Assembly (NCBI GenBank): GCA_019722365.1
Contig: JADFUC010000361.1
Coordinates: 2,501-66,500, forward strand
DNA length: 64,000 nucleotides
Direction of reading: 5' to 3'
DNA from: Lithospermum erythrorhizon
Lineage: Eukaryota > Streptophyta > Magnoliopsida > Boraginales > Boraginaceae
Part shown: positions 50,871-60,989 of the stretch, one piece after another
Layout: the number at the start of each line of letters is the position of its first letter
Numbering within the stretch: the stretch's first letter is position 1
Notes under the pieces: model-generated
What the model saw: the letters and a program-made list of their open reading frames with translations, nothing else
Databases searched by the model: none
What the model was told of the DNA's origin: nothing
Program-made: the position numbers and the translations under genes

Positions 50871-51049
50871 GACCTGAAACATCAATCATGTGGATAATTT
50901 CTTAGAAATGATGCAATAATAAACAGGAAATAAATAAGGCTGAATAGAATATATATCTATGGAAAAACCACAAAAATAATTTGGCGAACATAGAGGAAAA
51001 AAAAGATTTGAGGAAGCTCAAACATATATACAACCACGAATCGACAAAC

Positions 51050-51740
51050 TAAAAAAATAAAGTTTTAATCTTTAATGTGTTTTCAACATTTTAACGAATA
51101 GAAAAACATCAACAAATCACAAAAAAAAATACTCCCTCCATCCCAGATTACTTTATTTTGATTTTCAATAGTCAAATTAACAGCTTAATCAAAACTATAC
51201 AATCTTTTTAACATGGACAGAGTAAGACCAAAACAAATCCTCCAATACAAATAAAAGCAGCTCAAACATACAACCAAGTAAATTCAAACATTAATTAAAA
51301 GAATCAACACACAGAAAATAAAGTTTCAATCTTTCATTTTTTCCTCATTCTAAACTATATAAAACATTAACAAATCACAAACATAAATATCATACTTCCA
51401 CAATTAGCAACTTGGTTTACATAAAAATTGAAACAATGATTAACATAATCGACCCACTAAAACTAAATTTTCAATCTTTAATCATTTTCTCATTCTAAAA
51501 TATACTACGAGTAGTATAAAACATTAAATAATTAAAAACATAAATACCATACTCACCAATTAGCTATCAAACATACACAACCATGAAAACCAAAAAACTT
51601 ATTAACACAATCGACCCACTAAAAATAAAAATTCAATCTTTAATCATTTTCTCATTAAAAAATATATAAAACATTTAACAAATCCAAAACATAATTATCG
51701 TACTTACCAATTAGCTATCAAATAATATTAGATCAGAAAA
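51050..51740 (-). repeat. Tandem array of about 142-169-bp repeats inside the eL36 leader intron
   Basis: The landmark CAATCTTTAATCATTTTCTC recurs at about 51330 (variant), 51472 and 51631. A more distant form is at about 51066. Each unit also carries ATAAAACATT.AACAAATC and CATACT..CAATTAGC blocks. The first interval is about 264 nt because a MITE of 95 nt sits in it, giving about 169 without the MITE. Confidence 0.8.
51130..51224. mobile_element. Short Stowaway-like MITE in the eL36 intron
   Basis: Left end TACTCCCTCCATCCCAG, right end CATGGACAGAGTA, a worn version of the inverted GGACGGAGGGAGTA end. 95 nt with TA edges. Confidence 0.55.
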
Positions 51741-51821
51741 AAGTGATAATAAAACAAGAAAATGAAAAAAAATTAGAAATATAAAAAAGTAAAAGGAAAA
51801 TTGACAGGAAGCCAACTGACC

Positions 51822-51830
51822 TTAGGGTTT
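51822..51830 (-). promoter_or_regulatory. Telo-box in the eL36 leader
   Basis: AAACCCTAA on the minus strand, immediately before the leader-intron donor. This is the interstitial telomere motif found in plant translation-machinery promoters and leaders. Confidence 0.8.
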
Positions 51831-51863
51831 GGAGGAGAGTTAGGGAAAATGTGGGGATTTCAG

Positions 51864-51922
51864 TAATATATTAGACCAACAATAAGCAATTGAGCAGCCT
51901 CGTAGCAATTATTTAATGGGCC
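51864..51922 (-). promoter_or_regulatory. Core promoter of eL36: TATA-like box and site II element
   Basis: A TATA-like CTAATATATTA at about 51864-51874 lies roughly 30 nt upstream of the presumed leader. GGGCCCATTAA at about 51911-51922 contains TGGGCC/GGCCCA, the site II element bound by TCP factors in ribosomal protein and other growth genes. The assignment rests on motif and position. Confidence 0.65.
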
Positions 51923-53480
51923 CTAATAGTTCAGCCCCATTGTTGATAATTGAGTTTGCCTGAGCCTGTACACCTGAACGGTGACATATCCACCAATTTA
52001 TTAAACGATTGTCTTGGGTATCTTTTACTCAAGTCTTATCCGTATGAGCCTGGCCCAGATTTGATTTTTGAGGAGTAACAATGAGTATTGGGATATTTTG
52101 TCATTTAGAGACAAAATAAGTAAAAAAACTATAAATGAGTCGGTTTTAATTGCGAATCTAAAGGTGATGACTTTATCTAATTCGATGCATGATGGATACT
52201 GTATCGTTCATTAAGCTCCTATCCAATTATAATTTGATATGAACAGTTGAAATATCAATTACAACCATTCATTTGGAAGGTGGTATTTTTATAATTTATC
52301 ATATTTCTTTATTTTCTATGTAATCCTGAAACACCGGGAGAGATAGTAATTGAGGATCTTATTCCCTCGAGTGGCCGCTTGTAGTTCTACTAGGTACATA
52401 TCAATTCTCATTTCTAAAGTTAAATAAGGCAAAATTAAGATTCCAATTTTTTAATCAAACGATAATTAATATTCATTCATAAATTTTAAAATTACCACAT
52501 ATACAATTGAATAAGGGGATACTTTACATCAATTGAACATAACTCCTTCATAAAAAAGATAACTAATCAGATAAAAATCTGATAAAATCACATATCGATA
52601 TCTACCAAAAAGTTAAAATTATAAGAAATATTAAAACACAAAAATATTCCTACTGAACAATACAGTTATTTCCTCCAAGCCTTCAAACGTATTCGATGCA
52701 TATACATGTTCATCTTAAAGATATATTCATACTAAGTTATTTCTTGATAAAGGTTATTTTTTGCAGAGAAAAAGACGAAAAGCGAGGGGGGGGTTCTTCC
52801 AAATCTTTTTTGAAATATTTTAAAATTACGAAGAGTTTTAAAACAATCAATTGACTTGGAATTAGTTCTCGCCATGAAGTTTAATGAGTTTTTTGAAGTT
52901 TTGGCAAATTGTGAAGGGTTTAACACTATATATTTTTTGTTGTTTATTAAGAGTACTATAGTGTTGTAAATTACTATTTTATCAATATATGACTTTACAA
53001 AAATAAATTTTATTATAAAAAAAATATATCGATATATTCCATTTATTCCTAAAGGGTCGTCCATCTTACTTTTTCAATGGTCAAAATTAACGAGCATTGA
53101 TATCTTAATTGATTCAAAGAACCTTTATTTGAATAAAAGATCGTCCACCAAATTTTATTTGCAAGATTATAAAAAAAAATCAAGTCATTGCTCAAAAGTT
53201 TCAAACATCAAAATATAAAAGTTGATGATCATTTGTAGATGTAGAGTATCACTAATATTAATAACTAAGCTTAGACTAGTAATCATAACTATTACTTGCA
53301 GCGACGATGCTCCGGGTCTAAGTCCTTAAATAACAAAAGCAGAATTTTTAGTATATATATTTATATATATTATGTAACACTAAGTATTACATTAACTTTA
53401 ATATGATTCAATGTCTTTAAAAGGGCTCTTACCCAATCACCGTAAGGGGATGAGATTGTATTTTTGCTTTATAAGTAAAA
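51923..53480. other. Intergenic, no recognised gene
   Basis: AT-rich. The open frame 52732-53064 (minus, 110 codons) is rich in Ile, Lys and Asn with no motif, consistent with chance in AT-rich DNA. An 8-base G run is at about 52787. Confidence 0.5.
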
Positions 53481-54560
53481 ATCTATATTATCAAACAAAC
53501 ATTAAACCTAACCAAAATTAAGGGTAGTGGTAGGAAGATATAATAGATGCAGTTTGTTACAATACGAACAAAAAATAATGCGCAAGGCCTAACATATGGC
53601 AAAAATACAGACAGACAATCTGCTCTTCTCCCGTCCTCCAAAGATAAAGTCGGGACAAAACCTTCATTTATACTTCTTTGATAGGTAAACAGCAGCAGCA
53701 ACATGAATAGACATCTCTACATGTAATCCGGTGGTTTCCGAGTCTCTGGGATATCTATTTTAGGCAGGAATCGGTTGTTTGGTGGTACAAATTATGGTAC
53801 GATGAGGGTAGAGGGTGTTGGTTTGTCTTGCCAATCAACAAACTCCATATGCTAGATGGTCCCAGACGAAGTGGAAATCACGGTGAGGAGACCTCCTTCC
53901 TTTAGAAGAGAGGCAAGGTCCAAGGTTAGAAGACCTCCTTCCATAAAAACTGAAACTACCTAAGTAGTAACCGAGGGGGTGAGGGTATCGCCCAAGGCCA
54001 TACCAAACCAACAATCGTACTCCCGAATAAACCAATTTATTGTCCTTAGATAAACATCCCTAAAGTCTGCCAACGAGGACAGAAAAGCAGACAACAACAA
54101 AACACAACAGAAATTCGCTGAAGTTCAACAAAAGCACACTACACAACAGAGTAGTTCAAACAAGGTGCCACACAAACAACACATCAAAAACATAAAAGAT
54201 AAATAAACTAAAGACATAAACAAATCGGTAGCCAAATCAACGCCAACCGATTTGCAACCCACATACAACCTGATATGGACCGTCGCTCCCGAAACGTCAC
54301 CGCACCAGAGACCAATCCGTTTTCAGAAGCTACCGGTGGACACAAATATACCCGAGTTAGGTTCAGGTTCCGGACCAGGCACCCCAAATTCACAATCCGG
54401 GCCAAAGAGCATGAAAGGCGGGGAGTCAGCCGGGTCAGGATCTGGATCATACTCACATGTGTTACGGGCCGAGCCATGGTTTTTAGCAGATAGGGTTCGG
54501 GTCGGGTTGGAGACACGCTTGGCAAAACCATGTTTGGGGCTCCAATAAACCCATTCAGCT
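53481..54560. other. Higher-GC non-coding block, possibly a retroposon remnant
   Basis: Several open frames overlap on both strands (53483-53704, 53835-54035, 54208-54531, 54252-54548) but none resembles a known family. A 12-nt string, GGAAGGAGGTCT on the minus strand, is duplicated within about 55 nt (53890-53945). CGGGT-type short motifs occur near 54360-54520. Origin unknown. Confidence 0.35.
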
Positions 54561-54599
54561 ACTATTCTTGTTGATTTTTAGGGGAGCTGCTACCTAAAT

Positions 54600-54960
54600 G
54601 TCATTTTAGCAAGCTCAAAGCTGGGTTTAGATGGAGGTCAAGGAGAGAGGGTGGCACGGTTTTCGGGGAGAAGTTCGGGGGGGGGGGGCGACGACATGTA
54701 GATGGTGGTGGATATGGTGGTGTTTTTCTGAGTGAAGGTGGCGGAGGGATTTGAGAGTAAAAAGTGTGAAAGCTTGAAAGGTGGGAGCAGTAGGGCAATA
54801 GTTGTGGTGGTGAGGTGTGGCGAGGGGTTTTGGTGTTGAGGGAGTGAAGACGAGAGGAAAGGAGGTGGAGATGGGAGGGATGTGGAGGGTAGGGAGGCGA
54901 CAACATTAATAAGGGTTGGGGTAAATTACTTCTCATCCTAGAGAGAGAAGGGGATGGGGG
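54600..54960 (-). other. Pyrimidine-rich segment, low-complexity open frame
   Basis: The minus strand is strongly C/T-rich and yields a Pro/Ser/Leu-rich frame of 111 codons, as any such sequence would. It includes a 12-base homopolymer (about 54677-54688). It may be a leader or first exon of an unrecognised gene, but no continuation was found. Confidence 0.3.
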
Positions 54961-55042
54961 TTGTTAGAGTTTGATGAGATTGTATGTAAGCTTACTGAAA
55001 ATGATAATAGGGAAGTTATGACATCATGAGTTATGTTGTACC

Positions 55043-55218
55043 AATATAATTTACCTCAATTATGTCATTTGTTGGTTATAGAATATCAATATAATTGCTT
55101 CAATTATGATATTGGTGGGTTATAGAGTATCCATTTAATTATCACGATAATAACATTGATGTGTGTTGGATTATTAATAGAATTACCAAGATTATGACAC
55201 TGGTAGATTGTGCTCCAA
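55043..55218. repeat. Four-copy tandem repeat of about 45 bp
   Basis: Units begin ATATAATTTACC, ATATAATTGCTT, TTTAATTATCAC and ATAGAATTACCA. Each continues with .AATTATG or similar, then a TT..TGGTGGGTTATAGA-type block. The period varies between 43 and 46 nt. Confidence 0.75.
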
Positions 55219-55424
55219 TCAAATTGTCCTTCCAATTAAAATAATCAACATAATATAAACAAATATACTTTAAATATTTCGCTAAGCATAAGTACAAATT
55301 TTTGGAGAAATATATTAGCATCACCAAAAGAGCATGTATCTACACAATATGTAATATCGGAAGACATCTATTACCAGTTAGATTTGTGAAGCCCCACGTA
55401 TTGAAGCAGCTACATTATGAGGTT

Positions 55425-55550
55425 CCACGTGGAATGATAAGATCATAGCACATTGTTGAATTAAACCCACGTTCACCACTTTTTCTTCAAAAATTCCGTT
55501 AGTTTTTCTCATTTCCGTTCTCTGACTTCACTTCCTCTCTTCAATATAAA
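55425..55550 (+). promoter_or_regulatory. G-box and TATA box upstream of a small open frame
   Basis: CCACGTGG at 55425-55432 and TATAAA at 55545-55550, 45 nt before an ATG at 55595. The spacing suits a plant promoter, but the downstream frame is not a recognised protein. Confidence 0.35.
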
Positions 55551-55594
55551 ATAAACTAACTAGCTAAAGCCTCAAAAAAAAAATTAAATCATAT

Positions 55595-55816
55595 ATGGAG
55601 TTTTGCATTTTACTCCTTATTATTTATGGATTAATAACTTTCACCCTCAAAACTTTCAAAAGACTTAAAACCATTATCAGTACAGGCTACTTTTATCCGG
55701 CTACTTTTATCCGGCTCCATTCACTATCACGAGCAGTGATGAACAAAGCAAACCCCAATTCCAATTCACTATCACGAGCAGTGATGAGCGAAATGGCTAT
55801 ATGGATTTTAGTTTAA
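55595..55816 (+). CDS. Small open frame with N-terminal hydrophobic helix, unrecognised
   Basis: 73 codons. Residues 3-17 (FCILLLIIYGLITFT) form one hydrophobic segment followed by basic KTFKRLK, as in a signal anchor such as that of P450s. The rest does not continue like any such enzyme. Residues 42 onward come from two tandem DNA duplications. It could be a truncated first exon, a small membrane peptide or chance. The upstream G-box/TATA pair is the main reason to list it. Confidence 0.25.
   Translation: MEFCILLLIIYGLITFTLKTFKRLKTIISTGYFYPATFIRLHSLSRAVMNKANPNSNSLSRAVMSEMAIWILV
55687..55787 (+). repeat. Two adjacent short duplications
   Basis: CTACTTTTATCCGG occurs twice head to tail (55687-55700, 55701-55714). 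TTCACTATCACGAGCAGTGA plus TGA occurs at 55720-55742 and 55765-55787, period 45. Each longer copy has inverted TCACT..AGTGA arms. Confidence 0.85.
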
Positions 55817-56341
55817 GAACCCTTATACATCTTGATTCAAGTAAAACATCTACTTCATCTCATTTCAGCATAAAAGTGGTTGCAATGAAACTACAAGAAA
55901 TCTGGTTGTCTGAATGTTATTAGGTATTTATAGCATCTCAATTTTTCATTTCCAGTTATGTTATTTGTCTGATGAAATTTGTGGGGTAATCTTTGAAGGG
56001 TGGCGTTGGATGCTCCATAAATTGTAGATGTGAAGTACGTAATGATGCTTTTGGTAGAAAATATGGTAAATGGAACATGATTTAATTCAATAGTTTCATA
56101 GGCGCGAAACTTTTCAATGTGGATTTATATATGTTTGTGTACATATTTCTTATTGTTCTTTTCATAGTCTCACTATTCGTTAATATGACAGTTTTGAATC
56201 ATTTGACAATTTGGTTCTCTTCCTCTTATGCCAGTTCATGCTATGACATAATAGGTTATTAGTGCTTTATTATTTAGGCTTTTGATAATTTTATTTTTCT
56301 TTATGCTTTCTGATCAATTTGGTACTCTCCAAAATTATCAG

Positions 56342-56413
56342 GCAACTCGACATGCCCATCGACTTTATGTTGGTGAACTTTCTCAACGAACTACAGAGCA
56401 TGTGTGTAGTTGA
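56342..56413 (+). pseudogene. Exon fragment resembling RRM start of U2AF large subunit
   Basis: After an acceptor-like TTATCAG (ending 56341), the frame reads ATRHAHRLYVGELSQRTTEH and stops 4 codons later. Plant U2AF65 has (Q)ATRHARR-YVGGL at the same place, the first strand (RNP2) of its second-position RRM. Nothing of the remaining RRM follows and no other U2AF exon was found nearby. Probably a captured or retained fragment. The match is short, so other RRM proteins are possible. Confidence 0.5.
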
Positions 56414-56908
56414 ATCAAGTTTGCTTAGATTGCCTACCCAAATAACTTAAAGAATGTTTTAGTTATTAATTTGGCATATCATATATTACTAAATGTTTAA
56501 GTTGAACTATGGCGACCTCATTCCCTCATGTACAGTCCTGCATGCTATTGGAACAGTGATACTGCTATCTAATATGTGATCTATCATATGTAGTAGATAA
56601 CGATAGGTCTCATATTAACAAAACTGATTTGTCTGTATTTGCTATTATCTAATCCATGATCTAATGATGTGTAGTACATAACATTCCTATTTATTTTTGT
56701 ACATAATAATGTCTATTATTACTTCTTATTAGCTGAAAAGATGACCATTGGAGCTCTAGAAACTTCGTTGTTGAGAGTAAAAGGAATTGCAACAATCAAC
56801 TTCCTCACTTCACGATTGATGATCATTTGAAGGAGGGCATGAGTTTGGTGGAAAGTTTGGATGTTCCTTAAATTAGTAGATGTGTTTTCTACCGAGTAGA
56901 TTAACACA
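56414..56908. other. Non-coding
   Basis: AT-rich. A direct repeat of a TATCTAATC.ATGATCTA/GTAGTA.ATAAC-type block occurs near 56570-56680. No gene recognised. Confidence 0.4.
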
Positions 56909-57174
56909 TACTACCTCCGTTCCTTTTTAGTTATCTTCCTAACAATTTGCACATAGATTAATGAAATGAAAAAATAGTCAAAAAGTACATTGAAAATATA
57001 GAATGATAATTAATTGAAACTATATGATTGGTTGGTTGATAATTGAATAACGAAAAGTAGACAAAAAATACATTGAAAATGTAGAATTACAATTTTTTAT
57101 GCTAGAAAGACAAATAGTTTGAAACAAAAAATTTATCCTAAAAAGTCAAGTGAATAGGAACGGAGGGAGTGTTA
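56909..57174. mobile_element. Stowaway-like MITE
   Basis: Left end TACTACCTCCGTTCCTTTTT and right end AATAGGAACGGAGGGAGTGTTA are inverted copies. About 266 bp, TA-edged and non-coding, with two internal copies of a TACATTGAAAAT.TAGAAT block. Confidence 0.85.
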
Positions 57175-58021
57175 GTTTGTGGGATTTAGTCTCTCTTCTT
57201 TTGAAATTGGTGTTGAGTCATCGATATTCAGTCCATCGATCATTAAATGTGGTATGCCAATCACGAGAGATTAATTGATTTAAGGGTTTCATATTTTTTC
57301 TTCTTCTTAGTTAATCCATACACATGTTTCCTTTTTTGTTTGTGCTACTTCAGGTATGTCCTGTTATATTTGTACCAAGATCACTAAATTCAATAAAATA
57401 TCAAAGTTTTATTAAAAAATCCTTAGTTGATTTGATCTTGTATTAAGAACTTGAGTTTTATTTGCTATGAACACATATTGATCAAGCCTTGGACGAGTTA
57501 TTTGTTTTTAATCTCAGTTTTCATGCCAAAGAGATCATTCAATCTAGAACATGATTTAGGTTTATTAAATTTTAACTTTGTACTAATGATTCATGATGTT
57601 ATTGATTTTATTACATTGAGGCTGACAGATGTCATTTATGATGTAATTGGTTCATGTTGATCACTTATGAAGTAGAGAAGATCGTTAAAACAGACCATCA
57701 CACTAGAAACTGGCCATCCGCTCAATTTCAAGCTATAAAAAGGCATCCAATGCTTTTGGTTGTTTGTAAGTATTCATTGGGGGACGTTAGTAGAGCACCT
57801 AAAATTCAATTCTAAGGGGGTAGACCGAGAAGTAGGATGATTTTGGATTTCCATCATGTTACTATTGTAAGTATGAAATGATATTCTATGCTTAGAATGA
57901 AAAATATATGACATTTTAATTGTGTTAGATGCAATAGCTTTTGGTTTTTTAGCTTTTTATTGAGAAATATTGAATTAGTGAGATTAGTAATGTAATTACT
58001 AATTTTTCTATCAATTTGTAA
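57175..58021. other. Non-coding
   Basis: No recognisable gene. An open frame at 57451-57660 lacks motifs. Confidence 0.4.
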
Positions 58022-58256
58022 TACTATCTTCATCCGTAAAGATCACATTAGTTTTTGACGGTCACATCAAAATTTTACGAGATCTTACTGATATCCAAAA
58101 TTTTATTGAATCAAAATTATTGCTTAATACTAAAGTATGTTGAAAAATACACATATTGATTTTTTTCAAATAAATATATAACACATTAAAAATTATTTGA
58201 ATTCAAAATTGGAAAAAGATTAAAATTAAAATGTGACAATCTTTTAGGAAGGGGTA
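58022..58256. mobile_element. Degenerate Stowaway-like MITE
   Basis: TACTATCTTCATCCGTAAAGATCACATT at the left pairs loosely with AATGTGACAATCTTTTAGGAAGGGGTA at the right. Confidence 0.55.
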
Positions 58257-60094
58257 TTGAGTGATTATATTATAAAGTAAACAAAAAATTACTTGGCACA
58301 TGCATTGGATCAGGCAATCAATAGCTAGTTAGAAGTTGTGATTGATTTAATTAATTGAAACATTACATGGATCAATTTAGGGAGGAAAACAAGGAAATAA
58401 ATGATTATTTGATATAATCTTGTTAAATTCTTGCATACAAAATAATTGTAATTAGTATAAAATATCCTCATTTAATGATAGTCGTATAATCATGATCTTT
58501 GTCAAAATGGAGGATTTGATGGAGTGCATAATCTTAAGCACAACGCTCAAGCTGAATCATTAACCTCATAAGCTAGAGTTCAATGGTAAATGTATATAAG
58601 ATTATAAATAAATACATTTACTTTTAATTTGACACATTAGAGTAGAAAAAATTGTACATGTAAAAATATTTAAATAAAAATAAAAGACAAGAAAAAGTGA
58701 TTGAGATTGGTGTATGAAAGAAAAGAAAAGAAAATTTGTGCAGAGTGAAAACAAAGAGGATAGTTTTAACGATAAGAATATTTAATCAAACAATTTCATA
58801 AGGTAGTTTAGTCAATACAAGCCAAAAGATAATCTGCTAGCATATACTCAATTGGGATGTAAGCCAAAAGGCGAGCTAACATATGTTCAACTGATATGCC
58901 TACTACAATTGTGAGTTCTCAGTGAAAACATCTTGGAGAGTGAAGGCAATGTGTGAAACGTTGTCTCCACTGCTCGTGAGACTCCAGTTCGGGTGATTTG
59001 TGAAAAATTCAATTGTTGTTAGAAACCAAATGATGGCACAAACTTCCGTTGACTTTTCTTGCAAAATTGAGTTCGATTCTTGTAGCTTATTTATCCTATT
59101 GTACTCTCTAGCCCACACCTGTGAAAAATGCATGGGTAACAATATGAATCGGATGATATTTCTTTGGTTTGATATGGCTAAGAGCAACAAGTAGGACTTC
59201 AAGGAGACTTCTGGTTGTAGCATTTTTGTCTCGGTCTAGAGCCATTTTTCATGAAGGTTGTTTATTGATTTTTGTATCTCCAACTATGATATGTTTGTTT
59301 CCATGAATTTCCATTTGCATGATCCATCTCGGCTCATTCTCATTGGTAATTCCAATATAGATTAAAAAGTTATGTTTTTATATCGCCCTCTACTGGTGTT
59401 GTCGATGAGAAAAATATTGTTGTTTGTATTTTAGATTTAGGTTATCTTGAGCCAAATTCATTGCGATTATGTTGTATTTGTTGGATGTGTGATTCTGATT
59501 CTTGACATTATTATTTTCATTGTACCATTGTTTGGCCATTTTGAAGATTCTTACTCTTGCGTCGTTGCTCAACGAGTGCTCTCCATTAAAATCACTTTCG
59601 TTCCTCAATAGCCATAAATGTCAAAGGATACTCCCAAACAAAATAGGGTTGCCTTAAAAGAAACAGAACATTCCTAATTAATTGACTGAAAGATGAATTA
59701 CGGTTAAAGATACTTGCGTACCAAAGATGATCATTCTCGATTTCGTTTAACTGAAATTTCGATAACCAAATAATTGAAGTTGGACTTTTTTAGAACATCA
59801 AATACATTAGTAGCAGGTATATTTCATCCATGGTAAGAATAATACATATAAAAAATAGCGCTAGGACATAACTCAACTGGAAATTATCAAATGAGTTAAT
59901 TTCTTGTATTTTTGAGTTCCATCTTAATTTCTAGTAATTGTTTGTGAAAATCGATGCAATTATTTGTCAAACCTCTGCTACAATTGTTTTGAGTTTTGGA
60001 GTTTTTGGTGGTTTTAAATATGATTAGGGGAAGAATGGCGTTTGTGAAGTTGAGTTAGTGCATTCAAAGATGTTTTGAGTTGGGTTAGATTTAT
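58257..60094. other. Intergenic with unrecognised open frames
   Basis: Two minus-strand frames, 59608-59390 (72 codons, polar, ending in Gln/His-rich residues) and 59223-58903 (106 codons), lie close together. They have fairly protein-like composition (WAREYNRINKLQESNSILQ, SLTSSGDNVSHIAFTLQ). I recognise neither, and the DNA between them has stops. They could be exons of an unknown gene, but nothing confirms it. Confidence 0.3.
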
Positions 60095-60210
60095 AGGTAT
60101 TGGAAGGGCGCGGTGGTGGTCGTGTTTGGGGTTGGCAGGGGTAGGGTGAGGGTGGGAATGGGGGGCTGTGGAGAACGGGGATTTTTTTTGTATTTATTTA
60201 TCAAGTATAA
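60095..60210 (+). repeat. G-rich tract followed by ATTTTTTTTGTATTTATTTA
   Basis: GGTGGTGG, GGGTAGGGTGAGGGTGGG and GGGGGG runs, then AT-rich sequence, as at 32449-32568 and 45519-45860. Confidence 0.6.
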
Positions 60211-60305
60211 TTTCAACATATAGTTGAGGGGCTTCAAGAAAATAATACATATGTTCGATTCCTTGAATGTTTAAACTAAATAGCTTATTTCCCAACCAAT
60301 GTCTT

Positions 60306-60397
60306 TTTTTTAATAATTAGTGATGGGGCGAGTTTCGAACCCAGGACTTTTTGGCCACTAACAAGAATCTTTTTCCACCAGACTATTCGATTAACTC
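60306..60397 (-). mobile_element. tRNA-derived SINE with poly(A) tail and 15-bp target duplication
   Basis: CCCAACCAATGTCTT flanks the insert on both sides (60291-60305, 60398-60412). On the minus strand the insert begins GAGTTAATCGAATAGTCTGG (A-box-like TAGTCTGGTGG), carries GGGTTCGAAACTC (a near-consensus B box of RNA polymerase III) and ends ..ATTATTAAAAAAA. The length without flanks is 92 nt. This is the standard SINE layout. Confidence 0.8.
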
Positions 60398-60412
60398 CCC
60401 AACCAATGTCTT

Positions 60413-60811
60413 CTTAATTGACAATATTCACATTTTCTTTTATTACTGTTCTTTCTTAAACTTTTCTTTGTTTTTGCATCCGTAGTGCAACACATTATAC
60501 TTTGTATATATTTTCACATATCAACAAAATTGTCATGTTCTCTATTGCTCTCTTCAGGAAATATAAATATCAATTATCATTTATCTTCTCCAATCCATCT
60601 TCTAGATGTATATAATGTCATGATGAATCTTTGGAAAAAATCATGTGTATATTATTATAAAGGACAGTCCTATTGCAAATCCATGGTTTCTAAGTTTTCT
60701 CAAACAAAATACTTAGTATATGCCCTTATAAGCTTTCTTGATTCGATCTTTTAAGATACTAATAAAAGAGTATTTTACACCAAAACAAATCTTCCTTTTT
60801 TAAAGAAAAAA
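60413..60811. other. Non-coding
   Basis: Spacer between SINE and copia LTR. An 89-codon open frame at 60485-60754 has no recognisable motif. Confidence 0.4.
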
Positions 60812-60974
60812 TGATAGAATGTGATTTTTCTTGATTGATAATTGATCATTATACACAATTATATACAAGTTTATGCCTTAATTACTACCTATATAAAAGG
60901 CTAGGAATTCTACACAATAATGACTAAATAAATACAATTTATGCTACACCAAATTCAAAATATATTCTCTAATA
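60812..60974 (-). mobile_element. 3' LTR of copia element
   Basis: On the minus strand it starts TATTAGAGAATATATTTTGA (ancestral TGTTAGAG) straight after the polypurine tract AAGGGGAG (60982-60975) and ends CACATTCTATCA. Length 163 nt. A TATATAGG box lies inside. Confidence 0.75.
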
Positions 60975-60989
60975 CTCCCCTTAGTCGAA

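Larger units (their letters stand above)
50874..51820 (-). other. 5' leader intron of eL36 (947 nt)
   Basis: Donor GTCAGT at 51820-51815 after CCTAAG; acceptor TTTCAG at 50879-50874, three bases before the ATG. First introns in the leader are frequent in plant ribosomal protein genes and often boost expression. This one consists mostly of repeats and a MITE. The exact donor could shift by a few bases. Confidence 0.75.

Noticed and set aside
52732..53064. 110-codon minus-strand frame
   Set aside because: Composition dominated by Ile, Lys, Asn and Phe, as expected by chance in AT-rich DNA. No start context, motif or splice evidence.
54601..54936. Proline-rich 111-codon frame
   Set aside because: Low-complexity C/T-rich DNA gives long open frames in all three phases. 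No continuation into a recognisable protein.
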